A stretch of 64,000 nucleotides of DNA from Membranipora membranacea (Eukaryota > Bryozoa > Gymnolaemata > Cheilostomatida > Membraniporidae), in NCBI GenBank assembly GCA_914767715.1, contig OU612066.1:24152283-24216282 (forward strand), read 5' to 3'. The notes beneath the pieces are model-generated. The model was not told the origin of the DNA, ran no database searches, and saw only the letters and a program-made list of their open reading frames with translations. Of this stretch, positions 23,692-35,010 are shown piece by piece (position 1 is the first letter of the stretch; each line of letters starts with the position of its first letter). Both the position numbers and the translations under genes were made by a program.

Positions 23692-26460
23692 ACCAATGAA
23701 CAAAGTCCCAAAGACCAAAGTCCCGTGACCAGAGTCTCGCGGCCAAAGTCCCAAAGGCCAAGATCCCAAAAGCCAAAATCCCAAAGTCCAAAATACTATA
23801 GAGTTAGGAAAATATATTTTTGATTTCTTAACTTAATTTTTCCAGTTTTGGTAACTTTTTAAAACACAGTAATTTATGGTAGGTCCCTTAACATCTAAAG
23901 CATTATTTTTTCGATGTGAGGCTTTGGACATCAACAGGATTTATGTGCGATATGGTTTCTGTGGTTAGTATGTGGTTATAAGTGGTGGGCAGAATCTTGT
24001 TCATGCAAATTACGGCAACCGATGTGTTAAATAGAGTTCAATAGCCACATAATCAAGCTTATCTGTTCTATTTGAAAGTGACTGTGCCCTTTTTGGGTTT
24101 TTGGTATCGTTTGAACTTAGTGCTTTTGTATTGAACAACGTGGGGATCTAAAAGACACAATACATAGGTCTGTGTTTTATGGTTCATTTGAAACATTTGA
24201 CTAGCTCTCGATAAAGTGTTATATCTACTTATTTTTGATGAGACCTTTTAGAAATCAAATTCTTCTTGTAAATTGTGCGATAGATTTGCTTTTTATTGTG
24301 TTATGTAGTTGTCTGCTCAGCAGTCGGTGAGTTATACCTCCAGAGAAAAGCTAGAATCTCAATTAAATGTTCAAAGGTTGTAGGAACTAGTTGAGCAAGG
24401 TGTATTATATTTGAATCCTACAAATTCTCCAAAAATAATCGAAATCTGAGCAATCGTTTCTACAGTGTGTTTAGGGTTTACATTGACATATGACATTGAT
24501 AAGCTGCTGATTACATCTAGAAGTAGATAAGTTGGTTTCCAAATTCATAATTTAAAAATTGTAATCACCACCATAAATATAAAGCCACACTTTATATTTA
24601 TGGGTTTATATTTATGATCACTACCTTAACATGCTAGCATAGCAATATGACATATTATTGATGCAAAATGAGGGCAATTTAATCCTGATTGTTACAAAGG
24701 ATGTTGCATTTTCATAAAACAAAAAAGCCTGACGCTGCATCCTTGAATGTTTGTATATAAACTTCTCTAAGCTTATATCACCACGAATATTGAGCCGTCA
24801 GTCCATTTATCTTACAGTAGTGGGAGGATGATGTGAAAAATTCTGGATAGTATGACAACAAAAATACAAATACATATGCAAAACATTGCCGCTTCATGCA
24901 GGCTTGGATGAAATTACTGCGTGACAATACTTCTACTCCGGATACTGCATCAATATGACGCCTAAAACATAAAATAATTTGTAGTACTGCATTTGAGTTT
25001 TTTGACTATCAGTATAGCCTGAGTAAAGTGTTTTAGTTTGAAGTTATCGTGGTAATAAACAAATTGTAATAAATGATAGTCAATATCATTTATTCTATCA
25101 GAGCAAGATATTATCTACGCTATCTTATGCAGCCCAATGCTGGTTCCTGTTTATAACTAAGTCAGACAAAGAGAGGTTAGAGCGTCTGCAAAACTGCCTT
25201 AGAATTATTCTTCCATATATGGAAGACTATGACCAGAGATTAAAAGCCCTTCAACTGACTGAACTTTCAGTTTACTCAGACGTGTGCTGCCTGAGATATG
25301 CTAGAAAGCTTTCTCTAAATCCTAACCATCCACTACACAAATACTTCCCTAGTTCTAGCACCACTACTCATACTAGACATGAACAACTAGCTACCCCGAT
25401 GTATAGAACATCTCTGTGCAAAAAAAGTGTTATTTTATCAATATAATTGATGGCATTTTATTTTAACATGGTCTTTATTTGCTTTAAACGGCATTGACCG
25501 GTTTAATAAAGTTAATATCAAATTAAATTAAATCTCTTTCCTCCGCCTTCCGACTATAGTGACTATATTCTCCATGGCTTGAGAGGCCGCGATATATGAG
25601 AGGATTCTAAGGTACAGTGCAGAGCTAGTCCATTAAGACACAAGTCCAAGCCAGGTTCAGATTCAGTGAGCTAGGGTTCCAAGTCTAAAACAGGTTTCAG
25701 CTTCAACCAAACTTTACATGTCCGGGTTCCAGATGAGTAATTTCATCAGCAAATAGTTAACTGATCAATTTAAAGTCTATAACGTCAAGCAGGACAGTTT
25801 TCAGCTTCTCCTAGCTGAGTAGGCGAGTTATATTCCCTCCATAGTGAAAGGGCGACGCCAAGAATATACTTTTAAGGATGGAATATAAAATATTTTGGTT
25901 TGGAAGTCTATGAAGGGGCAACGGTCTTAGATAGAACATCATTATTGATACCTTTCAACCACTAGAGTAGAGTAGACATATGATTTATCCTTATGCATCC
26001 AGAAACTAGCCGAATTTTGACCCTGAATGAAAACATACTACAGACAATGAGAGCATGATATAAAACTACTATGAAAGTGTATTATCAGAATATAATTGAA
26101 GACAAAACTTGCATAAAAATGTTATGTAAAATGTTTTTAATATGGAAAACAAATTGATTTTCGAAATCAAAATTTAAATTTTTTTTGCATTGAGACTTTG
26201 GCTGCGGGATTGTGGCCCCGGGACTTTGGGACTTTGGGACTTTGGTCATTGGTACTTTGGTCATTGGTACTTTGGTCATTGGGACTTTGGCCGCGGGACT
26301 TTGGCTGCGGGACTTTGGTCTTTGGGACTTTGGGCTCTGGTGTTTTGGTCTTAGGGACTTTGTACTCTGGCACTTTGGCTATGGGACTTTGGTTGCGGGA
26401 CTTTGTCCATTGGGATTTTCGGTTTTGGGATTCTGGCTGCGGGATTTTGTCTGGATACCT
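23692..26460. mobile_element. 2.8-kb foldback structure with inverted minisatellite arms
   Basis: The left arm (about 23692-23795) is a degenerate array of CCAAAGTCCC-type units. The right arm (about 26195-26455) is the same array inverted (GGGACTTTGG units, about 15 bp apart, with GTCATT, CCGC or CTGC spacers). An ATCCAG match lies just outside each array. Foldback elements of Drosophila and sea urchin have arms of this kind; assignment here is by analogy. The inner 2.4 kb contains a LINE fragment and no transposase. Confidence 0.6.
25093..25446 (+). pseudogene. 5'-truncated non-LTR retrotransposon (CR1/jockey-like RT C-terminus)
   Basis: The frame reads KILSTLSYAAQCWF, then DKERLERLQNCLRIILP, MEDYDQRLKALQLTEL and LRYARKLSLNPNHPLHKYFP. 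This is the characteristic region after the reverse transcriptase domain of CR1/jockey-type LINEs (the YAA.W, RLE..QN..LRII and NP.HPLH landmarks). The N-terminal endonuclease and the RT catalytic core are missing. Repeated AAATTAAATTAAAT at about 25513-25525 may be its tail. It lies inside the foldback structure. Confidence 0.75.
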
Positions 26461-27340
26461 GCTACGCTATCTCCTTTAGTCACCCTTACTGCTAAAAACC
26501 ACAATCTATCATCATCCTCATCTCAATAACCTTGGTGGATCACGGAAGACTATATCACAGGTATATTATAAACTGAAGCCACAGCAACACAATGAATAAA
26601 CATACAGATTTATATACCTGATATACCTGAGCATGAGTTATATGACTCACTTGTGTGAGGGGCAGCTGCAAATTGTGAATTTTTGGTTATGGGTTATCAA
26701 GCAAAATCTAGTGGTACTGATTTGGGAAGACAGAAAATGGCGCTCATCGCATTAAGCGTTTATACTCGTATTTATTTTACCATTGAAACATATACTAATC
26801 ACCGTGATCTCAACGCCCATTGAGTTAGCCTAAGAATGTTTCAGTTGTCGTGTTGATAGCTCTCACATTCTTGCTCCCACAATGTTGCTTCATAGCGGAA
26901 TGATCATTGGTGTATTGTTTCCACAGAACCTCAAGCTATAGGAAGTGCTTTTTTTTAGCCTCCAAAAAAGTTTTGTCTTTTATTTCCCAATTGTTTGCAT
27001 TATAAAACTAAATCTGGTTTCTTACACTGTGCTAGTTAAACCAATACAAAAATCTCGCTTACCAATTAACCGATTAATTTAATCGACAGCACCTCGTAGC
27101 GTTATAAAAATCGCTGTGTCTAGCCAGAGCTTAGTCTCTCTGAGTCATAAACCATTCTTTGACACATCCCTAATAGTTAGCCTGGGCCTCCCACAACCCC
27201 CAATAGCCTGCCCTGTCTACCTAGTAGTAATAAATCAGTTTTCCTTCATGTTAGTTTGACAGGCAGGTTAATGATATATTCAGGTAGGACCTATTGTACC
27301 AGATTATTAGCCCACCCAAAAGTGCAACCATTGCAATAAA
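26461..27340. other. Intergenic, no gene recognised
   Basis: Includes AGCGTTATAAAAATCGCTGTGTCTAG-type sequence at about 27095-27125, similar to that near 6145-6185, and a decayed AGCCTGGGC...GCCTGCCC stretch near 27180. No open frame has splice support. Confidence 0.4.
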
Positions 27341-28561
27341 ATCGGTAACTGTAAATTGCTGAACAGGCTGAACATGCTGAACAGCTGAACAGAATTTCTC
27401 AGACTACTAATTATGCACAAGCCTGGACAACTCCTTATATTCTGCTGAATACTTATATTAAATTTGCAATTGCCTTTGTTTCTTTCTATTATTTTATCCA
27501 CAGTAAGTATTTGGGTGTTACACTTAGTGAATGGATGAATTCATTTTGTTTTCCCTCATTCATGAGGGAAAACAAATGAAGCAATTAATCTACCAAATCT
27601 GAAAATTTTAGGAAACTAGAAACACTATTCAGCACAATGCCATCCTTTCATCTAGGCAGTCTTGACAAGCTTTGTTGGGGGGGGGGGGGGGGGGTGGGTG
27701 TTGTTGGTTCCTTCCATCCATTCACTAAGTGTAACACCCAAATACTTACTGTGGATAAAATAATAGAAAGTAACAAAGGCAATTGCAAACTTAATATAAG
27801 TGACTGGTCTATATTATCATTAACCTGAGAATTTGGTTTATATTATGTAGATTGAACACTTGCCTATAAAATTCGTAATTCTGCATAAGATTTAGATAAC
27901 CAATTGATATATTTCAATATCAAATATTATATGGGTTATGTCAGCACAATAATAATGAGATTTCTTGATGACTACATTTTACAAGGGAGACAGAAATTAA
28001 TAATTTGATTATCTCTTACAGCTGGCACATATATATATATATGTATTATATATGAATTTATGGATCAGTGGAAAAACACATAGCGTTGCTATTTGTGAAG
28101 ATATGCCATCAGTATAAAGCCTTGTGTGAGGATATAACTAAAGTTATAAATCTTGCAGCTTGTACATTACGCATGATTGAAGTTCCAGTAACAACCTTCA
28201 AAAACTCAGGCAAGCGCTGCTTGACAAAAGTTTACGAGTGTCAGCTATAACAGATTCTGAACTTGTGGACCATTTAAAGATGAGAAATGCTGTCCAGCAA
28301 CCACGCATGAAATAGCCATACGCCTCCTAAGGGTTAGATATGTACCCCACGTTCGTGTAATATATATCAGTGATGCTCTAAAACAAATATTTTAGGTGCC
28401 AGCAGGAACTTAGGATTGATTCATTATACTCATTAAATCATTTGGCTGAGAGGAATGTGTTTGAGAAGTTATAGTCAGCCACTGAAAATAATACAAAAAC
28501 TAATTTTAGTCTGAGAAATTCTGTTCAGCTGTTCAGCCTGTTCAGCAATTTACAGTTACCG
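27341..28561. mobile_element. Foldback element with an inner hairpin and poly-G tract
   Basis: The outer arms are CGGTAACTGTAAATTGCTGAACAGG... (27342-27404) and its inverse (about 28509-28561). An inner pair reads ACTTATATTAAATTTGCAATTGCC ... CACTTAGTGAATGGATGAA (27448-27540), with its inverse at 27709-27801. Between the inner arms is a run of about 18 G at 27676-27694, next to GACAAGCTTTGTT, which is the palindrome motif of the C4-like gene introns. No transposase is present. Confidence 0.55.
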
Positions 28562-28819
28562 CTGGACTCTCGGGTCAAAATAAGCTGGATGGACATTGCG
28601 AGACGACACGAAGTTGTGATGGCCAATGGGAAGCCTGCTTTGCATGCCTATAGCGCTACAGTAATAAAAGCTTTTGCAATCAGCGAGGGCCTCATCAAAC
28701 GGAGTGAGAAGCGTCGGGTGAGAAGAAGTAAACTGAGGATAGAGGAAGAGGAAAAGGAAGGGGAGGACGAGCCAACTGATATAATTATAGAATTGACGAT
28801 GGAAGATGATAGTTTGTAA
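28556..28819 (+). CDS. Orphan C-terminal exon, charged protein of unknown family
   Basis: An 88-codon stretch opens after a TTTACAG acceptor in phase 0 and ends at TAA 28817-28819. The peptide starts LPLDSRVKISWMDIARRHEV, continues through ALHAYSATVIKAFAISEGLI and a basic patch KRSEKRRVRRSKLR, and ends in an acidic tail EEEEKEGEDEPTDIII. An AATAAA lies at 28951. The acceptor falls within the right arm of the foldback element, so this may be a captured or truncated gene piece. An internal ATG at 28589 could also start it. No family recognised. Confidence 0.35.
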   Translation, partial: LPLDSRVKISWMDIARRHEVVMANGKPALHAYSATVIKAFAISEGLIKRSEKRRVRRSKLRIEEEEKEGEDEPTDIIIELTMEDDSL

Positions 28820-28958
28820 ATAATGAGATAACCATACACTGCACTGTAGTCCGAACGATTAGACAATCACTGTGAATCGTGGCATCAGACCATTTTTTGA
28901 TAAATTTACTAGATAATATGAACTTGTTATGCCTTTCACCTTAGCCTCTCAATAAACA

Positions 28959-29150
28959 GTACGGGTGTCAGTAAAAGCCTTGCTTGTGACACGACTAGCA
29001 TACACCCTGTCCCCAACTGTATGTACGGGTGTCAGTAAAAGCCTTACTTGTGACACGACTAGCATACACCCTGTCCCCAACTGTGTGTACGGATGTCAGT
29101 AAAAGCCTTACTTGTGACACGACTAGCATATACCCTGTCCCCAACTGTGT
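28959..29150. repeat. 64-bp tandem repeat, three units
   Basis: The units start at 28959, 29023 and 29087 with GTACGG(G/A)TGTCAGTAAAAGC and run to CCCTGTCCCCAACTGT. They differ by only a few bases. Each contains inverted GTGTCA / TGACAC motifs. Confidence 0.95.
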
Positions 29151-29432
29151 GTAACACGTAGCTTTTATATTCTTATTCTAAATCTGCTTTTTCTTTGATA
29201 TTTGTGAAATTCCCTGATGATGTATCCAGGAGCATTCTCTTTGTGGTATTTTAGTAATAATATTAGTTGTCTCCTCACGTAAAAAAGGCGGATAAATGAC
29301 TGAATAATACCAGTGCTTAATAATAAGAGATCTTGCAAAAGGAACCTAGTGTGAACCACTGAAATACAAAGCATGTGTATTTTGAGCACACATGCAGTCC
29401 GCCAATAAGTGTTTGTCGTTTCCGTCGCTTAC

Positions 29433-32400
29433 CTGGGCCCATATTTGGTCTGTTTGTGTTCTCTGAAAATAAGCCATAAGGTTGGTGTGCGGCTCCTGTT
29501 CTGATTCTGTCAGATCTCTTACCACTGAAAAGTGTGTACGGACCTTTTAAGCTGCATGTCTTGTTTAGCAACTCTTCTGTGAATGATTCAAACCCATATT
29601 GACCGGGCGGGAGATTAGAAGTTAGTACTTGCTGAGAAAAACCATGTCCTGCACCTACAAAAAACATAAGTAAAATGTTTATTGTTGTTAAAGCTTGTTG
29701 TACAATATACCAATACATCGCTTCGAGAATTATCACAGACCAATAAATGGTGGCGCGGCAGCGTTGTGCGCTATCACTGTTCTGATAAGGCTATTTTTAC
29801 ATGGTTAGACTTAAAGGTTGGCTACCAGATTATACAGCACTGTAACACCTGCTTGTCTTAGCTCAATCATCACTAGTAGAAAGGATTCATCATTAACAAC
29901 ACTGTATATACATATATACTTTTCTAAGAATTACAAGTTTTGGCAAACTCATATACTTTACCAACAAGTATTATTGTCTACTATGTCTTTGGTTTGAACT
30001 GAAAAATTGTTCATGAAATGTACTAATTATCTTACTCGTGGCCATCCGTGACAATGCGGATGACTCATACTTTTTCTCTTTGTGTGAGTGAGTACCTACA
30101 CCAGGTACAACCATAGATTTAAGCAGCTTGCAGTGATGGAGACGCCCTTTCTTCTCTTCATCCAATGGTTGATCTGATTTCGCTCGCCTTGCTCTGGCCA
30201 GACTTAGAGCACCTTGGTGACAACCTGTCATATCAAGTTAAAGTACTTGTTGTATTTATAACCTCAGGTAAAGCGGAGAGATATTTATAAAACATATATT
30301 TGGCCCTTGTGGCATGAGGGGATACAACTCCAAATACAGACAATTTGTAAAAACTTGATCCGCGCAGGATGTTCGGGATATTTGTACCATTTGTGTTCAA
30401 TCACCCTGGTATTCATATACCAATGCATTTCAAAGTTGTCATTCAAGAAGTTGTTGACATTGCTGTCCTGTATAGTTTAAGACAATAAACCTAAAAATTG
30501 ACATGGAATACAACCTTTTAGATTTGGGATGACACCTGTGATTGGTTTGATATCATATCTCCCTGGTGCTTGGCCAGACAATGTAAACTTCTCCTGTTGT
30601 TTCAGCTTCATTTGTCCAGTCTTCAGTACCATATCACGATATTTGGTAGAACTCTAAAATAAAACAGTTATCTTGTTAAGATAGTAACAATCCAGCCTGC
30701 AAGTGCATGATAGCGGTTTCAACCAACATCTGGAGAAGAAGCAACTTTTTAGCAGTTGGTCACATCATGTGTTCTAGCTTGTATCTCCAAAAATCTATGT
30801 CTCCGAGATAAGCTATCTAACTGTCATTAAGAAAACATATCTACAGACGACATGCAAATTTAGGTATCTCTATCATCGGTAAATTCCCAAGAAAGAGTAA
30901 AATAATAGCAGGAAGAAATGTTTGCATTTGCACGCTGGTTTGTAATAATATAATGTAGAAAGGGTGACCAAATGTTAGCTAGCTTTAAATTTAGCTATTT
31001 GAAACCTGTGTTAAATGGCGAACTTATCCTCTTGCAAATACTTAACTCTTCTGGTAGTGGTTGACAATGAAGTGCTACTACCAGCAGCAATCACAACAAA
31101 GTTTGAGCATGAAATTATTGTTTGGGTATTAATGTTTGCCTAGCCAATATAACATGTTGCTGCTGTCAGCAAAATTTGATCATGTATGGCTCATTTCCAT
31201 TTTTTCCTTTTCTTTTTATTTTTATGCTTTCTCTAGCACATTAGGAAGAACATCTTTTTAATGATGAAGATTTTTGTCAGTAAATATTTAGAAAAATGTT
31301 TCTTACCAGCCATCCCTTATCCTCAACATACGTTTCTCCTTTCTTGCGTTCTCCTGAACAGCCAATCGGAGGTAACTTCTTATATAGATCACCTTCACCA
31401 AAAGTATTTTTGTTCTTAAATCCAGCATCTCCTGCGATTTGTGGCTTAGTTCGCTTGGTGTCACCCCAGGGTTCGGCCGATTTCTGAAAGAGTCTAGGAT
31501 GTGGACCAATTTGCTTGAACCTGCGAAAAGAAAATCGAGCAAAGTTCCAATGCAATGTGATATCACTATCAGGACAATCATATGTTACATACAAACAAGG
31601 GATTCTGTTGGACTTAGTTAACTGTCATGGGAAATCCTGCTCCAAATCGCACTATGGTTATGCATTAATCAGAGGGGAAACAACTCAACCCAGGCATACA
31701 TTTAAAAACCTGCTAATTTTATTATCATCTTGCGAAGACACATTAGCAAGCAGAGGTGGTGGCCTGTCAAACTCAGAATGGTGCTGCTGGGGATGAGGAG
31801 ACGCACAGTAATTGAATCGGTATGGATTCATAGGCTATCCTCAGCGCTATAACGGCATTTTATATAAAGGTTCTTGAAATTTTACCGACACTTGAACTAT
31901 TCGGAAGGGGATATTTGTCATTGTCACTTAATAAGTGTGCGAGTCACCAGGACCACGATCATTTCCTTACATAGCAAGATGCTAAGATACAGTACCTTTT
32001 TGTGCTCACGTTGAACGGCGCACTGGAATAATCATCCAATGTTTTGCTGTCTTTCCACTGACTTTTCTGACGATTCTTATTTTTAGTTTTGAGAGCTATT
32101 TGTTTCTCTGCTCTGTACGATGGACGGGTCTCTACTTTGATTGTAATGGCATTCCCTCCATACCTCATACACATCGGATCATTCTGTAAAAAAAGATTCA
32201 ATATACAATGATGAGAGTTACACTCAAGGGTGCTGGGGGCCGAAACAATTAACCTTGAAAGTTCCCTCAGTGGGCTAACCGATCGCACCATCTCACCCTC
32301 CCCAATAAGAGAATTGGTTGATGGCGCTATTTAACAAACCCGCTATACGCTACTCTGAGAGTGTACACTCATCCCACAACCTCATTCCATTCCACCATTG

Positions 32401-34021
32401 CCATCATATGCAACACAGCGTCTGTGTTACAATATACAGTGCACTCCTCTCCATTCAAACTCCGACAACAAAAAAAGGTCCCTTTACCCAAATCTCAATG
32501 TGTTCTAATGTCACTTAATTCAGACTGCTCAATTCGCACAAAATTCGGTGGTCCCCCGAGATTTGCTGAAGTGAAATGCACTGTATTTAGTACCCTTGAG
32601 GGATATTTAGAAGCTACAGCTTATTTAGCTAACACCAAATTTAGCTAGCTACGGTTCGATAAAGAGCAGAGGAAGTGTGAATGTTAGCTAACACTAAATT
32701 TCACTCCAAGGCAAACGTTTCCTCCTGTGAGTATTTTACTCCTACAGGGTATATCAGAAGTATAAATTGAATCAATGCCAACAGTTTAAACCATTGTATA
32801 AAGTGCTCTGGGTAGATATATATGTTTATATTCAAGAATTGAAAGCTACTCCACCAAAGTTTTTTTCTCACAATTTTTGTCAAGGGGGCATAACTATATG
32901 TCATTTGAATTAATTAATATTATTGAAGCGTCATGTGAAACTGTGCAGCAACATGAGTTTAAAAGTATGAATAATCACAATTGATCTAAATCTTAGAAGA
33001 AGACCTAACAGTAGAACAGCCCACCTTGACAAAAATATTTTTAACAATTTCACTTAATTTGTTTTACCATTTATTTTTTGTTGTGCATGGTCTCATATGT
33101 CCAAGTGACTTGATAAGTCAATAAAATTGATTCATTATGTTATATATATACTTACAGTGAAAGCATATTCCAGCTCTGAAATGCGTCCTGACAAATGGGA
33201 TTTCACTGTGCTCAGGTGCTGTGATATCTAAAATGATGAGTGGTAGATTTTTACATGTTTGAATGCAGTAGAAATGCCAGACCACAGAAGCTTGTGTACA
33301 GTGTGACTTTTGTTGTAAGATACCCAAATAAAAAATATATATATATCTGATTATTTTATCAATAACTATAATTTCTCACATATACTGATCGTTCGACTTT
33401 CGCTGTTATTGAGGACAACAAAGACCAGAGTTAGAACAAGTTTGTTCCCTCTGTGGTGGCGGAGGGATATTGTAAAAGTCGGGTGCCGAGTGACTTTAAC
33501 TTTTGCAATGTCCCTCCGCCACCACAGAGGGAACAAACTTGTTCTCGACCCGAGTTAGAGGGGAGCAACTCCAAATACAGGCAAATTGGATCTAACTTTA
33601 TCTTGATCAGGATGATAGGGTTAATACGGCTATCAATAAGGAATCACCTGTTGGGATCATTCTCGATATTCAATCGAACAATTTTTCATTTTAGCTCCAT
33701 TTCATACTTCCATGTTTATTTATAGAGCAAACCAAGTACCTTGACTCAATCGATAAAAACTCAGCAAGAAAATATTATAAGTCTATTGGTGAGTCCTTAA
33801 GTTGAATAAGTTTATGGTCTCATATGATTATATTAACAACCTGGTTAGCTAGTGCTAGTAAAGCTGAGGAGGTTAAAATCACTCACTTGCATCACAGTAT
33901 TTCCAGGTCTACCATCGTGTGTCTTTGTCTTCCCACTGTGTGCCAGATGCATTGGTTGCGCACCATATGTGGATGGAGTTTTCTCCCTAGATTTTATACT
34001 TTTTCTATGGAATGAAGCCAT
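29433..34021 (-). CDS. SHIPPO/LEXM (CIMAP2)-like ciliary microtubule protein, 3' end unresolved
   Basis: Seven phase-consistent exons on the minus strand: 33887-34021, 33156-33227, 31996-32183, 31307-31520, 30515-30653, 30036-30224 and 29433-29654. The start is MASFHRKSIKSREKTPS; an ATG four codons upstream, at 34033, is also possible. Recognisable parts are SSAPFNVSTKRFKQIGPHPR, the Pro-Gly-x-Tyr repeats SGQAPGRYDIKP and LPPGQYGFESF, and LKGPYTLFSGKRSDRI followed by NRPNMGPG. Short Pro-Gly repeats and the APF..STKRF segment are seen in SHIPPO/STPG-type axonemal proteins such as LEXM (C1orf177, CIMAP2). The last exon ends in phase 1 at a good donor (CAG/GTAAGC). A possible terminal exon, ENAPGYIIREFHKYQ (29165-29238), fits the phase but has a poor acceptor. 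The gene is unrelated to its neighbours. Family call is moderate, gene structure strong. Confidence 0.68.
33433..33545. mobile_element. Hairpin miniature element with longer loop, in first intron of the LEXM-like gene
   Basis: The arms AGAACAAGTTTGTTCCCTCT ... GGTGGCGGAGGGA and their inverse match the caspase-intron elements. The loop is longer and different (AAAGTCGGGTGCCGAGTGACTTT) and is itself partly palindromic. Confidence 0.8.
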
Positions 34022-34033
34022 TTTTGTGCGCAT

Positions 34034-35010
34034 ATGAGAGTTTGGGTGACACAAAAATGCTGCTGTCAATTGTTGGGCGCCTTCATGTTGCTGACTTGCG
34101 ACAGCATTGATGCCATAAATGAATAACATAATGTACCACAATGTCGACCATCAATTAAACAATAGACTCCTCAACAACCCTAAACCAATTCTATTGGTAT
34201 TCAACTTAGCACAAAATGCCTAAGTATATAGCTCAATATCTTACTCTAACCAAAATCTCATTTTGCACAGATATATTTACTTTCTTTTTTTATTCTGGCA
34301 GAATAGCACCTGACTATTTAATAGCCATGTTGTGAATCTGTTGCGCTGACTTCCCTTATGCTGGGGTTTCTGTGCTCACCCCGAGCATTTCCTAGTGTGA
34401 ATTCTGGTGACTTATTTTTCTAAGTATTCAAAGATAAACACTATTTTGTACAAAAATGATGATGACCAATGATTACACAGTCGGCATCTAGTTCTCTGGT
34501 TATTATTTTTAAATTCTGCCTTAATTTTTACAGAGCTATATCTTCGACTTATTGGCTTGTGTGGGTGTTCTTCATGAGTGACCATCGGGACAGCTGTCAC
34601 TCTAGTCTTCAGACTATCTGGCTGAGCCCTTGCTTTTCTTTTATCTGCATTATTTACTATTATGTCAAATTCTTTTACATGATTAAACTAATTTTATAGC
34701 ATAAACAATAAAAAAAAATTGACGACCATATCAATGCATTGAATCAATTATGAATATTACAACTCTCTTTTTTATTTTCTCGATCGAAAATAATTATAAT
34801 GATGATAGCGTTGCCATATAAATTTAATTTCAGTTCATTCTAAGCAATGTGTGCCAGTTTTGTGATTTAATTATTGCATTACATAAACAGTTATAATATC
34901 ATGGAATAGTGACATAACAATTGGTAAAAATCAGTGGTCATGATTGTGCATTCTCTCAACTAGTAAATTACTAGGTTGTGCTTTTTCCGAACAAAAGCCT
35001 GATGATTCGT
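34034..35010. other. Flank between the LEXM-like gene and gene B
   Basis: The sequence from about 34193 to 34415 also occurs at about 59753-59960 ahead of gene E, with the same junction (CTTATTTTTCTAAGTATTCA). From there to 35010 it matches the 3' flank of all C4-like genes. The unit here lacks the cysteine-rich F exon. Confidence 0.6.

Noticed and set aside
23690-26460. CRISPR array
   Set aside because: Repeat units are short, degenerate and present in inverted orientation at both ends in a eukaryotic context.
26085-26529. Repetitive frames such as TKVPMTKVPMTKVP and LWPRDFGTLGLW
   Set aside because: They are readings of the right-arm minisatellite of the foldback structure.
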